A stretch of 64,000 bases of DNA from Cymbidium sinense (lineage: Eukaryota; Streptophyta; Magnoliopsida; Asparagales; Orchidaceae), in NCBI GenBank assembly GCA_021442155.1, contig CM038232.1, positions 57,381,436 to 57,445,435 of the forward strand, read 5' to 3'. The notes below the pieces were generated by a model. That model had not been told where the DNA came from. It saw only the letters and a program-made list of their open reading frames with translations, and made no database searches. Below, in pieces: positions 36,144 to 46,878 of the stretch. Made by a program: the position numbers and the translations under genes. The number at the start of each line of letters is the position of its first letter. Within the stretch, counting starts at the first letter, position 1.

Positions 36144-36773
36144 GTGATTATAGATAAAAGTTTCAAGGATAATGTTATAAATATTAATAGATATGGAGAT
36201 AAAATTATAGCTTTAAAGATTATTGTTGATATTAAGATTATCAATATTATAAGTATTTATGCTCTTCAAGTAGCTTTGGATGTAAGCTCAAAAGAAAATT
36301 TTTGGAATGAATTAGAGAGGTTAATACAAAAGATACCTCTTGAAAAAAAAGTATTTATTGGAGGAGATTTAAATGGACATGTTGGTAGAGTGGTAGAAGA
36401 TTTTAAAAGTATTCATGGTGATTATGGATTTGGAGTGACTAATGAAGAAGGTAGGACTATATTAGATTTTGCTTTAACTTATGATTTTGTTGTTGGTAAT
36501 ATTTTATTTAATAAAAGAGATGAACATATTATTACTTATAAAAATGGATCTAGTAAAACACAGATTGATTATTTTCTGATAAGAAAAATAGATCGTTTAG
36601 ATTGTAAAGATTGTAAGGTAATTCCAAATGAAAGTTTAAGTACCCAACATCGATTGTTAATTTTAGATAAGCTGAAAGACTGTAAGTGGAAAAATAAATT
36701 AAGTTATTGTCCTAGGATTAGATGGGGACATTTAAAGAATACAAATAAAAATATTTTTAAAAGCAAGCTATAA
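36144..36773 (+). pseudogene. RTE LINE endonuclease domain
   Basis: A 209-codon open segment with IISIYALQ, FIGGDLNGHVG, HGDYGFGVTNEEGRTILDFA, TYKNGSSKTQIDYFL and an S-x-x-QHRLL end: the APE endonuclease order of RTE elements, with catalytic GGDLN and QIDY conserved. QETKWVGEKAKEID-type sequence lies upstream at 36045-36090 in another frame. It stops at 36771, ahead of the connection segment at 36813-37115. The endonuclease would nick target DNA for target-primed reverse transcription. Confidence 0.9.
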
Positions 36774-36812
36774 GAGCTTAGAATTTGGGATGTTCATAAG
36801 AAAGTTAATGTT

Positions 36813-38760
36813 ATGTGGGAAAAAGTAGCAAGTGAAATTAAGCAAGTTGCTGAAAATGTGTTTGGAGAATCAAAAGGAAAATCTTCTTTTAATAAAAATA
36901 GTTGGTGGTGGAGTCAGAGTGTGCAAGAAAAGATAAAAAATAAGAAGTATTGTTATAAAACTTGGTTTATATATAAAAACTCGGAGAATTGGGAAAAATA
37001 TAAAGTGGCCTATAGAGATTCTAAGAAAGTAATATATGATGCAAAAAAATTAGCATTTAGTGATTTATACAATAGATTAGATACAATGAAGGTGAAAGGT
37101 GTGTGTATAAGTTAGCCAACCAAAGATATAGGAGAAGTAAAATCCTAGTTCAAGTGAGGTGTATTAAGGATTAAAATAATAAGGTACTTTTCTTAGAAAA
37201 GGATATTGAAAATAGGTGGATGAGATATTTTGATAAACTTTTCAATGAAGGATCTGAAAGTACGATTGATTTTAGCAACCTTAATACACTAAATGAAAAT
37301 AGAAATTTTTGTTTTTATCATCGTATTAGTAAGTCTAAAATCAGAAAAGCTTTAAAGAAAATGAAATGTGGAAAAACAATAGGATTTGATGATATTCCAA
37401 TAGAAGTGTGGAAATGTTTAGGAGATCAAGGAATTTTTTAGCTTACAAATTTTTTTAATGTTATTTTAAAGATTAAAATGATGCCAGATGAGTGGAGGAA
37501 GAGTTTGTTGGTTCTTCTATTTAAGAATAAAGGTGATGCACAAGAGTGTGCAAATTATAAAGGAATTAAGTTAATGTGCCATACATTAAAATTATGGGAG
37601 AGAGTATTGAGCATAGGTTACGATGTGATACAAAAGTTCTCACAATCAGTTTGGTTTTATGCCAGGTAGATCTACTATGGATGCTATACATTTGTTAAGG
37701 GGTTTTGGTGGAAGTATAGAGAAAGCAAGGAGGATCTACATATGATATTTATTGATTTAGAAAGCTTATGATAAAGTTTCAAGTGATGTTCTTTGGAGAA
37801 TTCTAGAATAGAAAGGAGTTAATATTGGTTATATTCAAGTCATTAAGGATATGTATACTAGAGTTGTTACTTATGTCCAAACACAAGGAGGATTGATAAA
37901 ATATTTTCTATTTGTTGGATTACATCAAGGATCACTTTAAGCCCATCTTTTTTCTTTAGTTATGGTTGTTCTTATGTCATTTATAGGAAGATGTACCTTG
38001 GTGTATGCCTTCGATGGCATTCTTCTTGACAAGAGTAGAGGGAGTCAAGAGAAACTTGAATTATGGGGTCAACATTAGAGTCTAAAGATTTTTATTTAAG
38101 TAGATCTAAAAGAATATATGGAGTGTAATTTTAGTTGTAGAAGTTCTAGTGGTAATGTTGTGACATTAGGTGAACAAGTCATTAATAAGAGTGGCGATTA
38201 GATATTTAGGCTCTATTGTTCAAAATGATGGTGAAATAGATGGAGATGTTATTAGTAGAATTCAAGTTGGATGGTTGAAGTGGAGGAATGCATCGACCTG
38301 GTGATAGAAAAGTTTCACTTAAACTTAAGAAAAATTTTATAAGATTGTGTAAGACAATGACTTATAGTGAGAATGTTGGCCAATAAAGAGAAGCAAAAGA
38401 CTAAGTTAAGTGTTATAGAGATGAGGATGCTGTGGATGAGTGGCTTTACTCTTAGAGATAAAATGTAAAATGAGTATGTTCGAGAAAAAATTGGAGTAGC
38501 TCATTGACAAGATTAGAGAGAAGCCTTAGATAGTTTGGCCACATATATAAAGTGTCGATGACGGTTAGAGTAGATGCATTAGATTTGCCTTATGTTAAGA
38601 AAGGTAGAGGTAGACTTAAAAAGACTTGGTTAAGATGTATAAAAAATGACCTTATTATACTTGAATTAAATAAGAATTTGACACATAATAGGACACAATG
38701 GAGACTAAGGAATAATGTAGCCAACCCCACTTAGTGGGATAAAGGCTTTGTTGTTGTTTG
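36813..38760 (+). pseudogene. RTE LINE connection, RT and C-terminal region, broken
   Basis: 36813-37115 reads the linker (WWWSQSVQEKIKNKK). 37220-37669 reads RKALKKMKCGKTIGFDDIPI, VWKCLG, MMPDEWRKSLLVLLFKNKGD and NYKGIKLMCHTLKLWERVL. 37650-37950 reads GRSTMDAIHLLR, the FIDLE segment and LHQGS in shifting frames. The YxDD segment near 38000 is decayed. 38552-38734 reads VKKGRGRLKKTWLRCIKNDL and ends NNVANPT-stop, the usual end of plant RTE proteins. Several stops separate the pieces. Confidence 0.85.
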
Positions 38761-38761
38761 A

Positions 38762-40130
38762 TGTTTGGTAGCTAATTACTAGGTCCAATGATCAATATGT
38801 AATAAAATGTTTGTGGGTTTATTAGAATTAATCATATATGACATTAGGAATGTTGTAATGAATAAAGTTAGGTTGATAGAACAAGGGCATACCTAATTGA
38901 AGGAATAGATTTTGAAATGTCATATACTATAGCTAGATTTGAAGCTATTAGATTAATATTAGAATTTATTTGTTATAAAAGATTTAATTTAGCAGATTGA
39001 TATAGAAAGTGCTTTTCCGAAATGGTATTGTAAAGGAAGATATTTATGTAAAATAATCTATAGAATTTATTGATCATTTATACTCAGATCATGTGTTCAA
39101 ATTGAAAAAGGCATTTTATGGACAAAAATAAAATCCTAGAGTTTTGGTATGAGAGGTTAAGGACATTCTAGATTAGTTAAGGTTTCAAGAAAGGTCAAGA
39201 AGGTTGGAGATGGTATTTTAGTGATATAGTGCATGTACATGACATTTTATTCAGAGTCACACAAGATTTATTTTTCATGATTTACAACAACTATGAGGAA
39301 GAAGTTTGAGATAAGTTTGATGGGAAAACTCATATATTTTCTAAGTTTATGGGTAAAGAAAAAATAATGAAAATTTCATATCTCAAGCTAAATATGTCAA
39401 TGATTTGGTTACAAAGTTTGATTTCAAAGGATACAAGTCTATTGCCTTTTATGAGCTTAGCTAAGTTAGAAAAGATGTAATTGAAGTTGGTCTATGCTTT
39501 ATAAAGAAATGATAAGATCTTTGTTGTCTTTGATAACAATTAGATAAAGCATTGTGTTTGTAGTAGGACTATGTTATAATTTTAGAGTCTAAGGAATCTC
39601 ATATGACAATTGTGAAGAGAATATTTAGATATTTTATAGCTTCACCAAACTTAAGATTATGATATCCTAAGAATGAGCTATCATTCGAGCTTGTAGGTTA
39701 TTTTGATGCCAACTGGATATAAAGTTGATCAAAAGAACATTTCTACACTTATAGTTCTTAGGTCATGCTTATATTATGATCTAGTAGGAAACAAAATTTT
39801 ATTGTTCAATCCATTGAAGGGGCTAAGTATGCCTTTACAAGTTTGTGTTATATAGCTATTTTGGATTAGGCACTAACTTGAGGATTATGGATTAAAAGAC
39901 CACATTCAAGTTAGATGATAACATTATCATAATAAGCTTAATGAAAAATTTTATCTAGCCCTCATTAGCACAACATATAGAAATTTATCAGCACTTATTT
40001 AGGTTTATGCAACCCTAGGTAATATTGTCGTGAAGTTTGTTAGCACAATCTACCAACTTGCAAATATCTTCACAAAGCCCTTGGTAGAAGATCATTTTTT
40101 TCTCTTAGAGGATGGTTAAGAATGTTAGAC
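38762..40130 (+). pseudogene. SIRE-type copia RT and RNase H continuation, after the LINE
   Basis: Begins with a VW.LITRSNDQYVI segment, then NKVRLIEQG, ARFEAIRLILEFICYKRF, DHVFKLKKAFYGQK, a decayed YVDD area near 39230, a GKLIYF segment, and near 40040 FVSTIYQLANIFTKPL, the end of the copia RNase H. All frames carry stops. It continues the RT interrupted at 36030. Confidence 0.8.
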
Positions 40131-40849
40131 TTTTCACTTCAGTTATCTTATAGCTTATGATTTAATGCCCAAATAGTATTTAAATATTATGTCAATTCAG
40201 ATGTCCAAAATAGAACAAATAAAATGCAAAAAAAAAAGAGAATATCTCAACTTTTAATAGGCACCCATTAAATTGCGAATATCTGGTACTTGCTAAAATT
40301 TGCTGCATGAATATGTCGATTTTCTTGGTGCCATGTGATATTTAATGTGCCTCGTTACCTTTGGCTAATTGTAAATTTTGAGGAACAGTTTAACTTCCAT
40401 CCTTTTTACCCCTCTTTTTACCTACCAAAGCATTCAAACCTATTTAAAGACATTAACGATCATACTTTTTTTATTAACTATCCCTATTTTCAATTTTAAC
40501 ATTAAAAAATCATCAATTATCCATCTATTAATGGCATATCTATTTATTTCATGGTTGCCATACTATCTTTTCTACCATTCACTCCATAGGCTATCTTGAA
40601 ATAGAAGATTGCTTGAAAGGAGAAGGTTATAGGTAAAGTTTCTCATCATTGTCTTCTTTACTTATGGTTATTCATTAGTTTCTCTTATGATATCATCTTC
40701 TTCATCTCTCTCTCTTTCTCTCTTTTAATTTTTTAATAGATGATTAGCTATCTAGGAGAATCCCACCATCATCATGGTGAATCCACCCCTCGTAGGATTT
40801 CAAATGCCTTACATCCATGTATTAAGAGAGCTTCCATAAACCTATCCCA

Positions 40850-41085
40850 TTATATTGATCATTCTACAAACCTTGGCTGTGGTTTACTTCCATTGTATCA
40901 AATTTCTGGCTTATGAATCCTTCCCTGATGTCCATCTCCATTTGGTTTTGTTTTGGGCTGCATTGTTTTACAACAACATGACTATGGATGAACCCAATCA
41001 TGTGAAATCTTATGTTTATAACTTTGAAGTTGAGATTACTAAAGAGGACCTCTCTACATACTTCTCTCTGTTGAGTCATGTTTAG
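40850..41085 (+). pseudogene. Envelope-like/plant-transposon domain remnant 3' of copia pol
   Basis: An open 76-codon stretch contains LFWAALFYNNMTMDEPNHV followed by KSYVYNFEVEITKEDLSTYF. The pattern A-L-F-Y-N-N-M...V-K-S-Y-V...I-T resembles the domain found between pol and the 3' LTR of SIRE/Maximus copia elements. Position 700 bases after the RNase H end agrees. Its function in any plant element is unproven. Confidence 0.55.
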
Positions 41086-43545
41086 TCATGATGAGAAAAT
41101 TCAAGAAATTGAGAAAATTTCACCAGTGCATTTTGTAGTCAATAATCAATCCTTGGCTGCATTATATTCCTTTTAGGAAACACATAAGCTTTATTATTTT
41201 TTATCACATGGAGGGCATTAAGTATATTCTTTTTCATCATAGTCTCTGAAAGCCTGTCGATTATGATAAATTAAATTCTACATTTTTTTCTAGTAATTTA
41301 TCATTTCCCTTACCATGTGTTTATCAATGTTTGATAAATGATTTTTCTCATTATTGGATAGTCTATGCAGTTATATGACCCATCTTATAGGTGCTTGCAT
41401 AACTAAAGTCTTTAACTCATGGACACATGATTGAGTTTATCATCAAGATTTAAAAAGGTGGAATTAGGAACTAAAATGTTTTGGCTTAACAAGGCATAGA
41501 ACTCGAGGCAAATGGTGACATAAGCCTTTAAATAAAATAAATAAAATAAAAATACTCATAAAATTATTAGTAAATTATAAATATGATGAATCATCAATAC
41601 GTTTACTTAATTTATTGTCTTAAAATATAAATGACAAATTTAAATTTTAAATAGTAATATAAAATGTAAGTTTATTATGAAATTTAAACTAAACATTCAC
41701 TTAATTTAAACATGCTATGAGGACCAAGATTTATAGTGGCTTTATCATTACTTTTAACATTTTTCAGAAGAGTCATCATATGTAATAATTCTATAACTAT
41801 TGATTTGGTCTCATCAGCATTTTTCAAATTTATTTGATCATTATATTTTCCTTTTTTACTCCTTATATCAATTGAATTTAGATTTAATATAATTAATAGA
41901 AAATAGTAAATTAACATCATAATCAAGTAATTCATTATACTTAAATTATATTTTTAATTTTTTGAGTTGTATTAAGTATATTAAGTATAAGTATTATATA
42001 ATACAATATATATCAATATGATAATATAACATAATATAATAGAATTTTTTTTATTTAACCTTATTGAGATGCCACCTCAAATGCCTTGAAGCATAAAACG
42101 TCAAAGTTATACCTAAAGACAAAAAGGGCGTTAAGTCACACTGATGATAATTAGGCTTAAGCTTCAAGGTGCTTCTTGTGCGCCTCAATTCAAGGTGCTT
42201 CTTAAATAAGCTTTATCATCTCTTTCAAATATTCATATTTCGATCTTAGGGAATACGCACTTGACCACTATCCCCATGCCTTCTCACTTGTTGACTTTCA
42301 CTGCATCTTTTCATAGAGCGACTAATCAATTTCTTCTACTATTTAATAGAGACAACTGGTGAGCATATGAAGGGTTGTGGATTGGTTTGATTGCTTACAA
42401 GAATAGATGATTGAGCACTATTCTACTGAAGAAAGGTCACTGCTCGAGAAGGTTCTAGATTTCAAGGAAGATGAAGAAGATGAAGAAGGTTCTAGATTTC
42501 AAGGAAAATGTATTGTCATTTGTATATATGAGCTACACAACAAAAAATATTGAAGGCATTAAGGTAAGTAAGCAAGTAAAGTCCAAATTAGCTTTAATAG
42601 AAAATTAGGTATTACCTTGGTTATACTATTAAATTATTTAGTTACTAAGATAAAATATTTTTTTAAATATTATGCTGGACATTTCTATTAATTAACTATA
42701 TAAAGATCCTAATAAACATGCCCTTAATCTTTTGTCAGTAAATGAAATGGATTAAGCAAGTTTTTTGGGCTCCACAAAGGTTTGTGGGTGTCTATATAAA
42801 GTGTTGTGGTAAAGATACACATAATTTGGTTTTATAAAAAATAATTATAGTGGGTCTACAAAGATTACCTTGTGCATACTACTTTGTAAGCCTTCCCAAA
42901 GTTGTGTTTTGCAAATGCTGAAATCTAGAAATTAATGACTTCTAGCTGATTGGGATTAAATCAAATACATTTTGAATTTGATTGGTTATAGAACATAAAA
43001 AATTTATTTTGTTATTCTTTAATTGATTATTGCTAATATAAATGTTCTTTTATGCCTTAAGTCAAGAATTAATGCTTTAGTACTCAGAATACCCTAAAAG
43101 CTCCTCTTAGAACAAACTGCCAAAATCCATTTTTTCTCCCAAAAAAAAAGGAAAAAAATCTTTAGTAAAAATTCACCTATTTGTGACTCTGTAAGTGATG
43201 TTTTTGAGCATTTTATTGAGAAAATGACTAATATCCCTTTTGTCCTAATCTTCCTCGCCCATTCTTTTGTCAACTCTTATGCTCTTTTTCACTTCTGTCA
43301 TCACTACTATTTCAAGTTTGTGAGCATAAGAAGGTTCTATAACTTGGGGTGTAAATTAATTGATAACCTTTGTTAGATTACGTTTGAAAATTGTTTTGAT
43401 GTTATGTTGAAATATCTTGAAATTTCTGTTAGTTCATTTCAATTGTTAAGCTCTTGTATTTCGAAATGGCTCAAATCTAATTCAAAAATCAGAAGAAGGA
43501 TTAGATTTTTTTAAGAAAAAACTTTAAACACTAAGCTATACTTGT

Positions 43546-43608
<63 letters not shown>

Positions 43609-44940
43609 TTGTATATATATAATATAATATAATATAATATAGTTTAATTTTTTTATTTAGAATTAGAAAGATCGAGCGAAGGATTGTTCATGTTAGCTTG
43701 TTTATAAATCGAGCTTGAAATATTTGTTAGGTGTTCAACTTAGTTAACGAACAAGGAATGATTTCTTAATGGCGAACACGAGAACAACGAGCTTCTTTGA
43801 TAGCTCTATCTATAACACACCTTTATGTTGCGAGAGATCCTCTAGAATAATGCTAGTAGAATGCAACAATTCCTCCAATTTTTGATCCTCTGCACTAATA
43901 GCCTCTATAACTATGTCCTACTCTAGATTTATATCAATGAGGAGCAACATTTTTTAGGAAATAATGACCCCTTAGATCTAGTTCCTAATCTTACCTTTCA
44001 GTTGCTTTAATCCGTAATAAATATGCAATTTTCCTGTAAATGATGAGTGACTCATTTACAGCAATCTAAAGGAAATAGGAAGCTCAAAAATGGCATATGA
44101 ACCATAAGACTGCTTAAATCTAGTATCCAAATATCATATTGTTTATCATTTTTAAATGTGCTTTTATATTTACAAACCACCAATTGACCCTAGAAAATTT
44201 AGGAGCAATAAATCTTTGGAGTGCAAGGGAAATCCTAGCTGTTGAATCATATCGTGGATCTTCTTATCTCTTGTTGTTGATTGGGAATGATAATAAGTAA
44301 TACTCTAAATTGAAGAGAAAGGAGCAGCATCACAGTTGTCAAATGATGAAGCAATGCTGTCAACATGGCCTAAATCGGGGTATATATGTAAAGGTTATTA
44401 GGGTTATTCTAGCAAAATTTGATAAGTTAAGGTAGGGATCTAAGCTGAAAATGATTTGAGGGATCAAGTGAAGTGTTTTTTATGCGGACCGACTAAATGG
44501 TCTATATGTTCCAAGACCAACTTCTAATTTGCCTTTTTTTTATAGAAGTCATATTTTGGCTGTTGTTCAAAATTGTTCAAGAAGTTTGACATTCAGTGCT
44601 CTAAAATTTTGTTTTGATTCTTTGCTATACTTTTCTTATGGTTGCATTATAATTTTTTTTAAACTGTAGCAAAGCCATTAAAACATTTTCCAGTTTGCGG
44701 TTGAATTAATTTTACATCCAACTGTGCTCTGATATATGCCTGTCTTTACCTTACTTTGTTACCTTTCTGTCAGAGCTTTTTTCTCCATCGAAGTTGGCTT
44801 TAGAAGGTGGTAGTTTGCCTTATTATTGCAAAATTTTTGTAATCATTGTTAATTTTATGACCATGGTACAGTCAGGAAGTTGATGTAAAATTTTCCTCAG
44901 AAATATTCAACTTCTTATTCCTCTTTTCCTGTTTTTTGCA
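41086..44940. other. Mostly unassigned AT-rich sequence
   Basis: No gene recognised. 41470-42230 has gcctcaa/ttgaggc-like words near both ends (ggcttaacaaggcatag at 41481; cttcaaggtgcttctt at 42163 and 42188), suggesting a decayed element. 42420-42510 is a gaagaaga-rich stretch. 44660-44940 would be the intron before the PPR exon. Confidence 0.4.
43545..43620. repeat. (AT)n-(GT)n-(AT)n microsatellite
   Basis: A long AT run changes to about 8 GT units, then back to AT and to a taata-rich stretch. Confidence 0.95.
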
Positions 44941-45619
44941 GAGAAATTATTTATGGAGGCAAAACAGAAGCTAGCAACACTCAATGCTATCATATATAGC
45001 AATATTATCTATGCTAACTGTTTAGTTTTCTGATGCATACTGATTTGCATTATTTTATTCTCTTTTTCAGTATTTCTTTTTCATGTAAAACCACTAGAAG
45101 ACTAATACTCACTGCTATTTGCATAGGCGATGAACTTTGGCTTGTGTATTGAACGCTTACAATCATTAGGTTCCTAACATTAAACTTATTTAATTAACAT
45201 GGAAACTATCATATCAGTGTTATAAAGCTACTAATTATCCATATTTTCAATAAAGAGCATGAAAATTACTAAACGTTTCCTTTTTAATTGAATAAATTTT
45301 CATTCAGTCAGTTTTTATTGGAACTATCATATAGATTTCAATAGGTATATTTCAGCTCGTTATTTGTGTAGTTCTGCATGAATATATAGAACTTAATGTA
45401 ATTTAAAATTTTTTTCAGATTACTCTGATCATTATAATGACTAGAAGCTTTTGCCAATCCATGTAGTCAGACTGGCAACATGTCTAGATCTGAAGTTCTT
45501 GTGAGAGAGATGGAGGAACAAGGAATTGATGCACCTATTGATTTATATCATACTATGATGGATGGTTATACAAATGACCGGAAAGAGGACAAATGTCTGG
45601 TTGTTTTGAAATACTTAAG
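44941..45619 (+). pseudogene. PPR4-like pentatricopeptide repeat protein, internal exons
   Basis: PPR4 is a chloroplast PPR protein with an RRM, needed for rps12 trans-splicing. After a ttttttgcag acceptor, 44941-45020 encodes KLFMEAKQKLATLNAIIYSN and IIYANC. After a gap of about 450 bases, 45467-45619 encodes QTGNMSRSEVLVREMEEQG, IDAPIDLYHTMMDGYTND and CLVVLKYLK before a gtaaat donor. The two pieces are consecutive in the family (35-residue repeats; IYxxIIYAHCQT... EMEEEGIDAPI), so the gap is an intron or insertion; no splice junction restores the frame exactly. Flanking repeats of the protein are missing. I am confident of the family and fairly confident of the PPR4 subgroup. Confidence 0.75.
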
Positions 45620-46384
45620 GTAAATCTCAATTCAGTGTTTGCTGGTTTGGTAATTTTTGGCTTTAATCTTGTAATTGTGATGATGAGACTGCTACGCCCT
45701 AGTTAACATGGTCACATATTATTTAAAAGGATCTATCTAAACTAACCTAAGATCATTCATGTCAATAAAACAAAATAGTGCCTAGATCATTTCTTGCACT
45801 ATTTGTGTGATAATGCACAACAAAGCAAAATAACACTTTCTTAGTGTGATGTAGCATCATTTTTAAAGATTATCACATACTATGCTCTTATTTTAATTAA
45901 TTATGATTGCTAAAGTGTTTAATTTTTATTCATCATTTTACCTTTTCCCTTTAAACTCAATTAAAGATTTATCTTTTTGTTGTTTGTTTGCCAATTACTA
46001 TTAAAGTTGAACTCTTGAATGCATGAACTATGTGCTTGGACGAATGATGATTTTTGAAGTTTAAGTCATGAGTCAAAGATATTTGATGTAATATTGGCAT
46101 GAATTCAACAAATTTATTCAACATAATAATTGGTACTTACTCATGCCCATTTCATGTTGATTGAAACTATATTTGTTTTTGTTTCTTCACCTTTCTATTC
46201 ACACAACTCTTTGGGCTTCAGTTGAACTATACAATGCCATGAACTCCATTAATAGCATAATGAAATTTATATGACACTAGTAAATTTGTATGGGTCCTCG
46301 GTGCAAATCTTTATTTGTTTAAAATATTAATATATTTTGATTGTATGATATTGATAATACTTTTTTTATATTTCTTTTATATTA
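45620..46384. other. No gene recognised
   Basis: Follows the PPR exon donor; the next PPR repeats were sought and not found. Confidence 0.4.
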
Positions 46385-46640
46385 GTGATTGAGTTGTTTG
46401 GGGCTTGTAGCTTTTGAAAAGCGGTTGTAAAATTTCTATTAGAGAAAATAATTTTTGAAAAGTTGTTGTGTGTTAGAAATATTTTTTTATTGAAAAATTG
46501 AACAACAATTTCGACAATACCTCTAACATTTGGTTTTAAAAAACAAGTTTTCACTACAAAATTTTCAAAAGTAGTCAAAAGATAGCTAAACTTACATTGC
46601 TTTTAGCCTCAATAAAGCATCAAAAATATTCCAAATGCAC
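46385..46640. mobile_element. Candidate hAT-like MITE
   Basis: The left part has gttgtttggggcttgtagct followed by repeated ttttgaaaag; the complement of the right part starts aagggtgcatttggaata. GGGTG-T/C-TTTGG-type ends are common in plant hAT MITEs. Terminal repeats are imperfect and no target duplication was confirmed. Confidence 0.35.
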
Positions 46641-46644
46641 CCTT

Positions 46645-46715
46645 AATAGGATACAATGAAAAAGAATGATTCATATAGACAACCCCACATAGTGGGATAA
46701 AGGCTTGTTTTTGCT
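46645..46715 (+). mobile_element. RTE LINE 3'-end fragment
   Basis: aataggatacaatg ... caaccccacatagtgggata ... aaggcttg matches the terminal 70 bases of the RTE LINE at 38687-38760, including the NPT-stop codons. A severely 5'-truncated insertion. Confidence 0.8.
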
Positions 46716-46873
46716 ATAGTGTGTACTACATTTTGTGTTATGCGTTATGCTTTCTTGAGACCTTTTAAAACCAAATAAATCTATTAATAGGAATGAACTG
46801 TTTGAAAGTATTCATGAAACTACACCACATAGTTGTGATAATCTTGGTGAGAATAATGATGCTCATGCACTAT

Positions 46874-46878
46874 TAAAA
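46874..46878. repeat. Target-site duplication, left copy (TAAAA)
   Basis: Identical to 49267-49271, directly flanking the R4 solo LTR. Confidence 0.85.

Larger units (their letters stand above)
36030..38760 (+). mobile_element. RTE-type LINE inserted in the SIRE-type copia RT
   Basis: One ORF type, endonuclease followed by RT. It enters the copia at about 36030 and ends with a 3' tail reading aaccccacttagtgggataa... then TTG repeats (38722-38760), the typical plant RTE end. The copia reading is the EELN-type segment before it and the VW-type segment just after it, so the LINE sits in the first part of the copia RT. The LINE is broken at several points but far less decayed than its host. Confidence 0.85.
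30700..41100 (+). mobile_element. SIRE/Maximus-type Ty1-copia element, nested and rearranged
   Basis: The order on the plus strand is presumed 5' LTR (ending 31744), PBS (31747), gag (32063-33940, triplicated part), GAG-pre-integrase and integrase (34740-35640), linker and RT start (35640-36030), an inserted RTE LINE (36030-38760), RT and RNase H continuation (38762-40130), then an envelope-like/plant-transposon domain remnant (about 40850-41085). That extra 3' domain and the aacaattggtatTAGAGCC PBS context suggest the SIRE/Maximus lineage. Stops are dense. The LTR start and the 3' LTR were not located. Confidence 0.75.
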
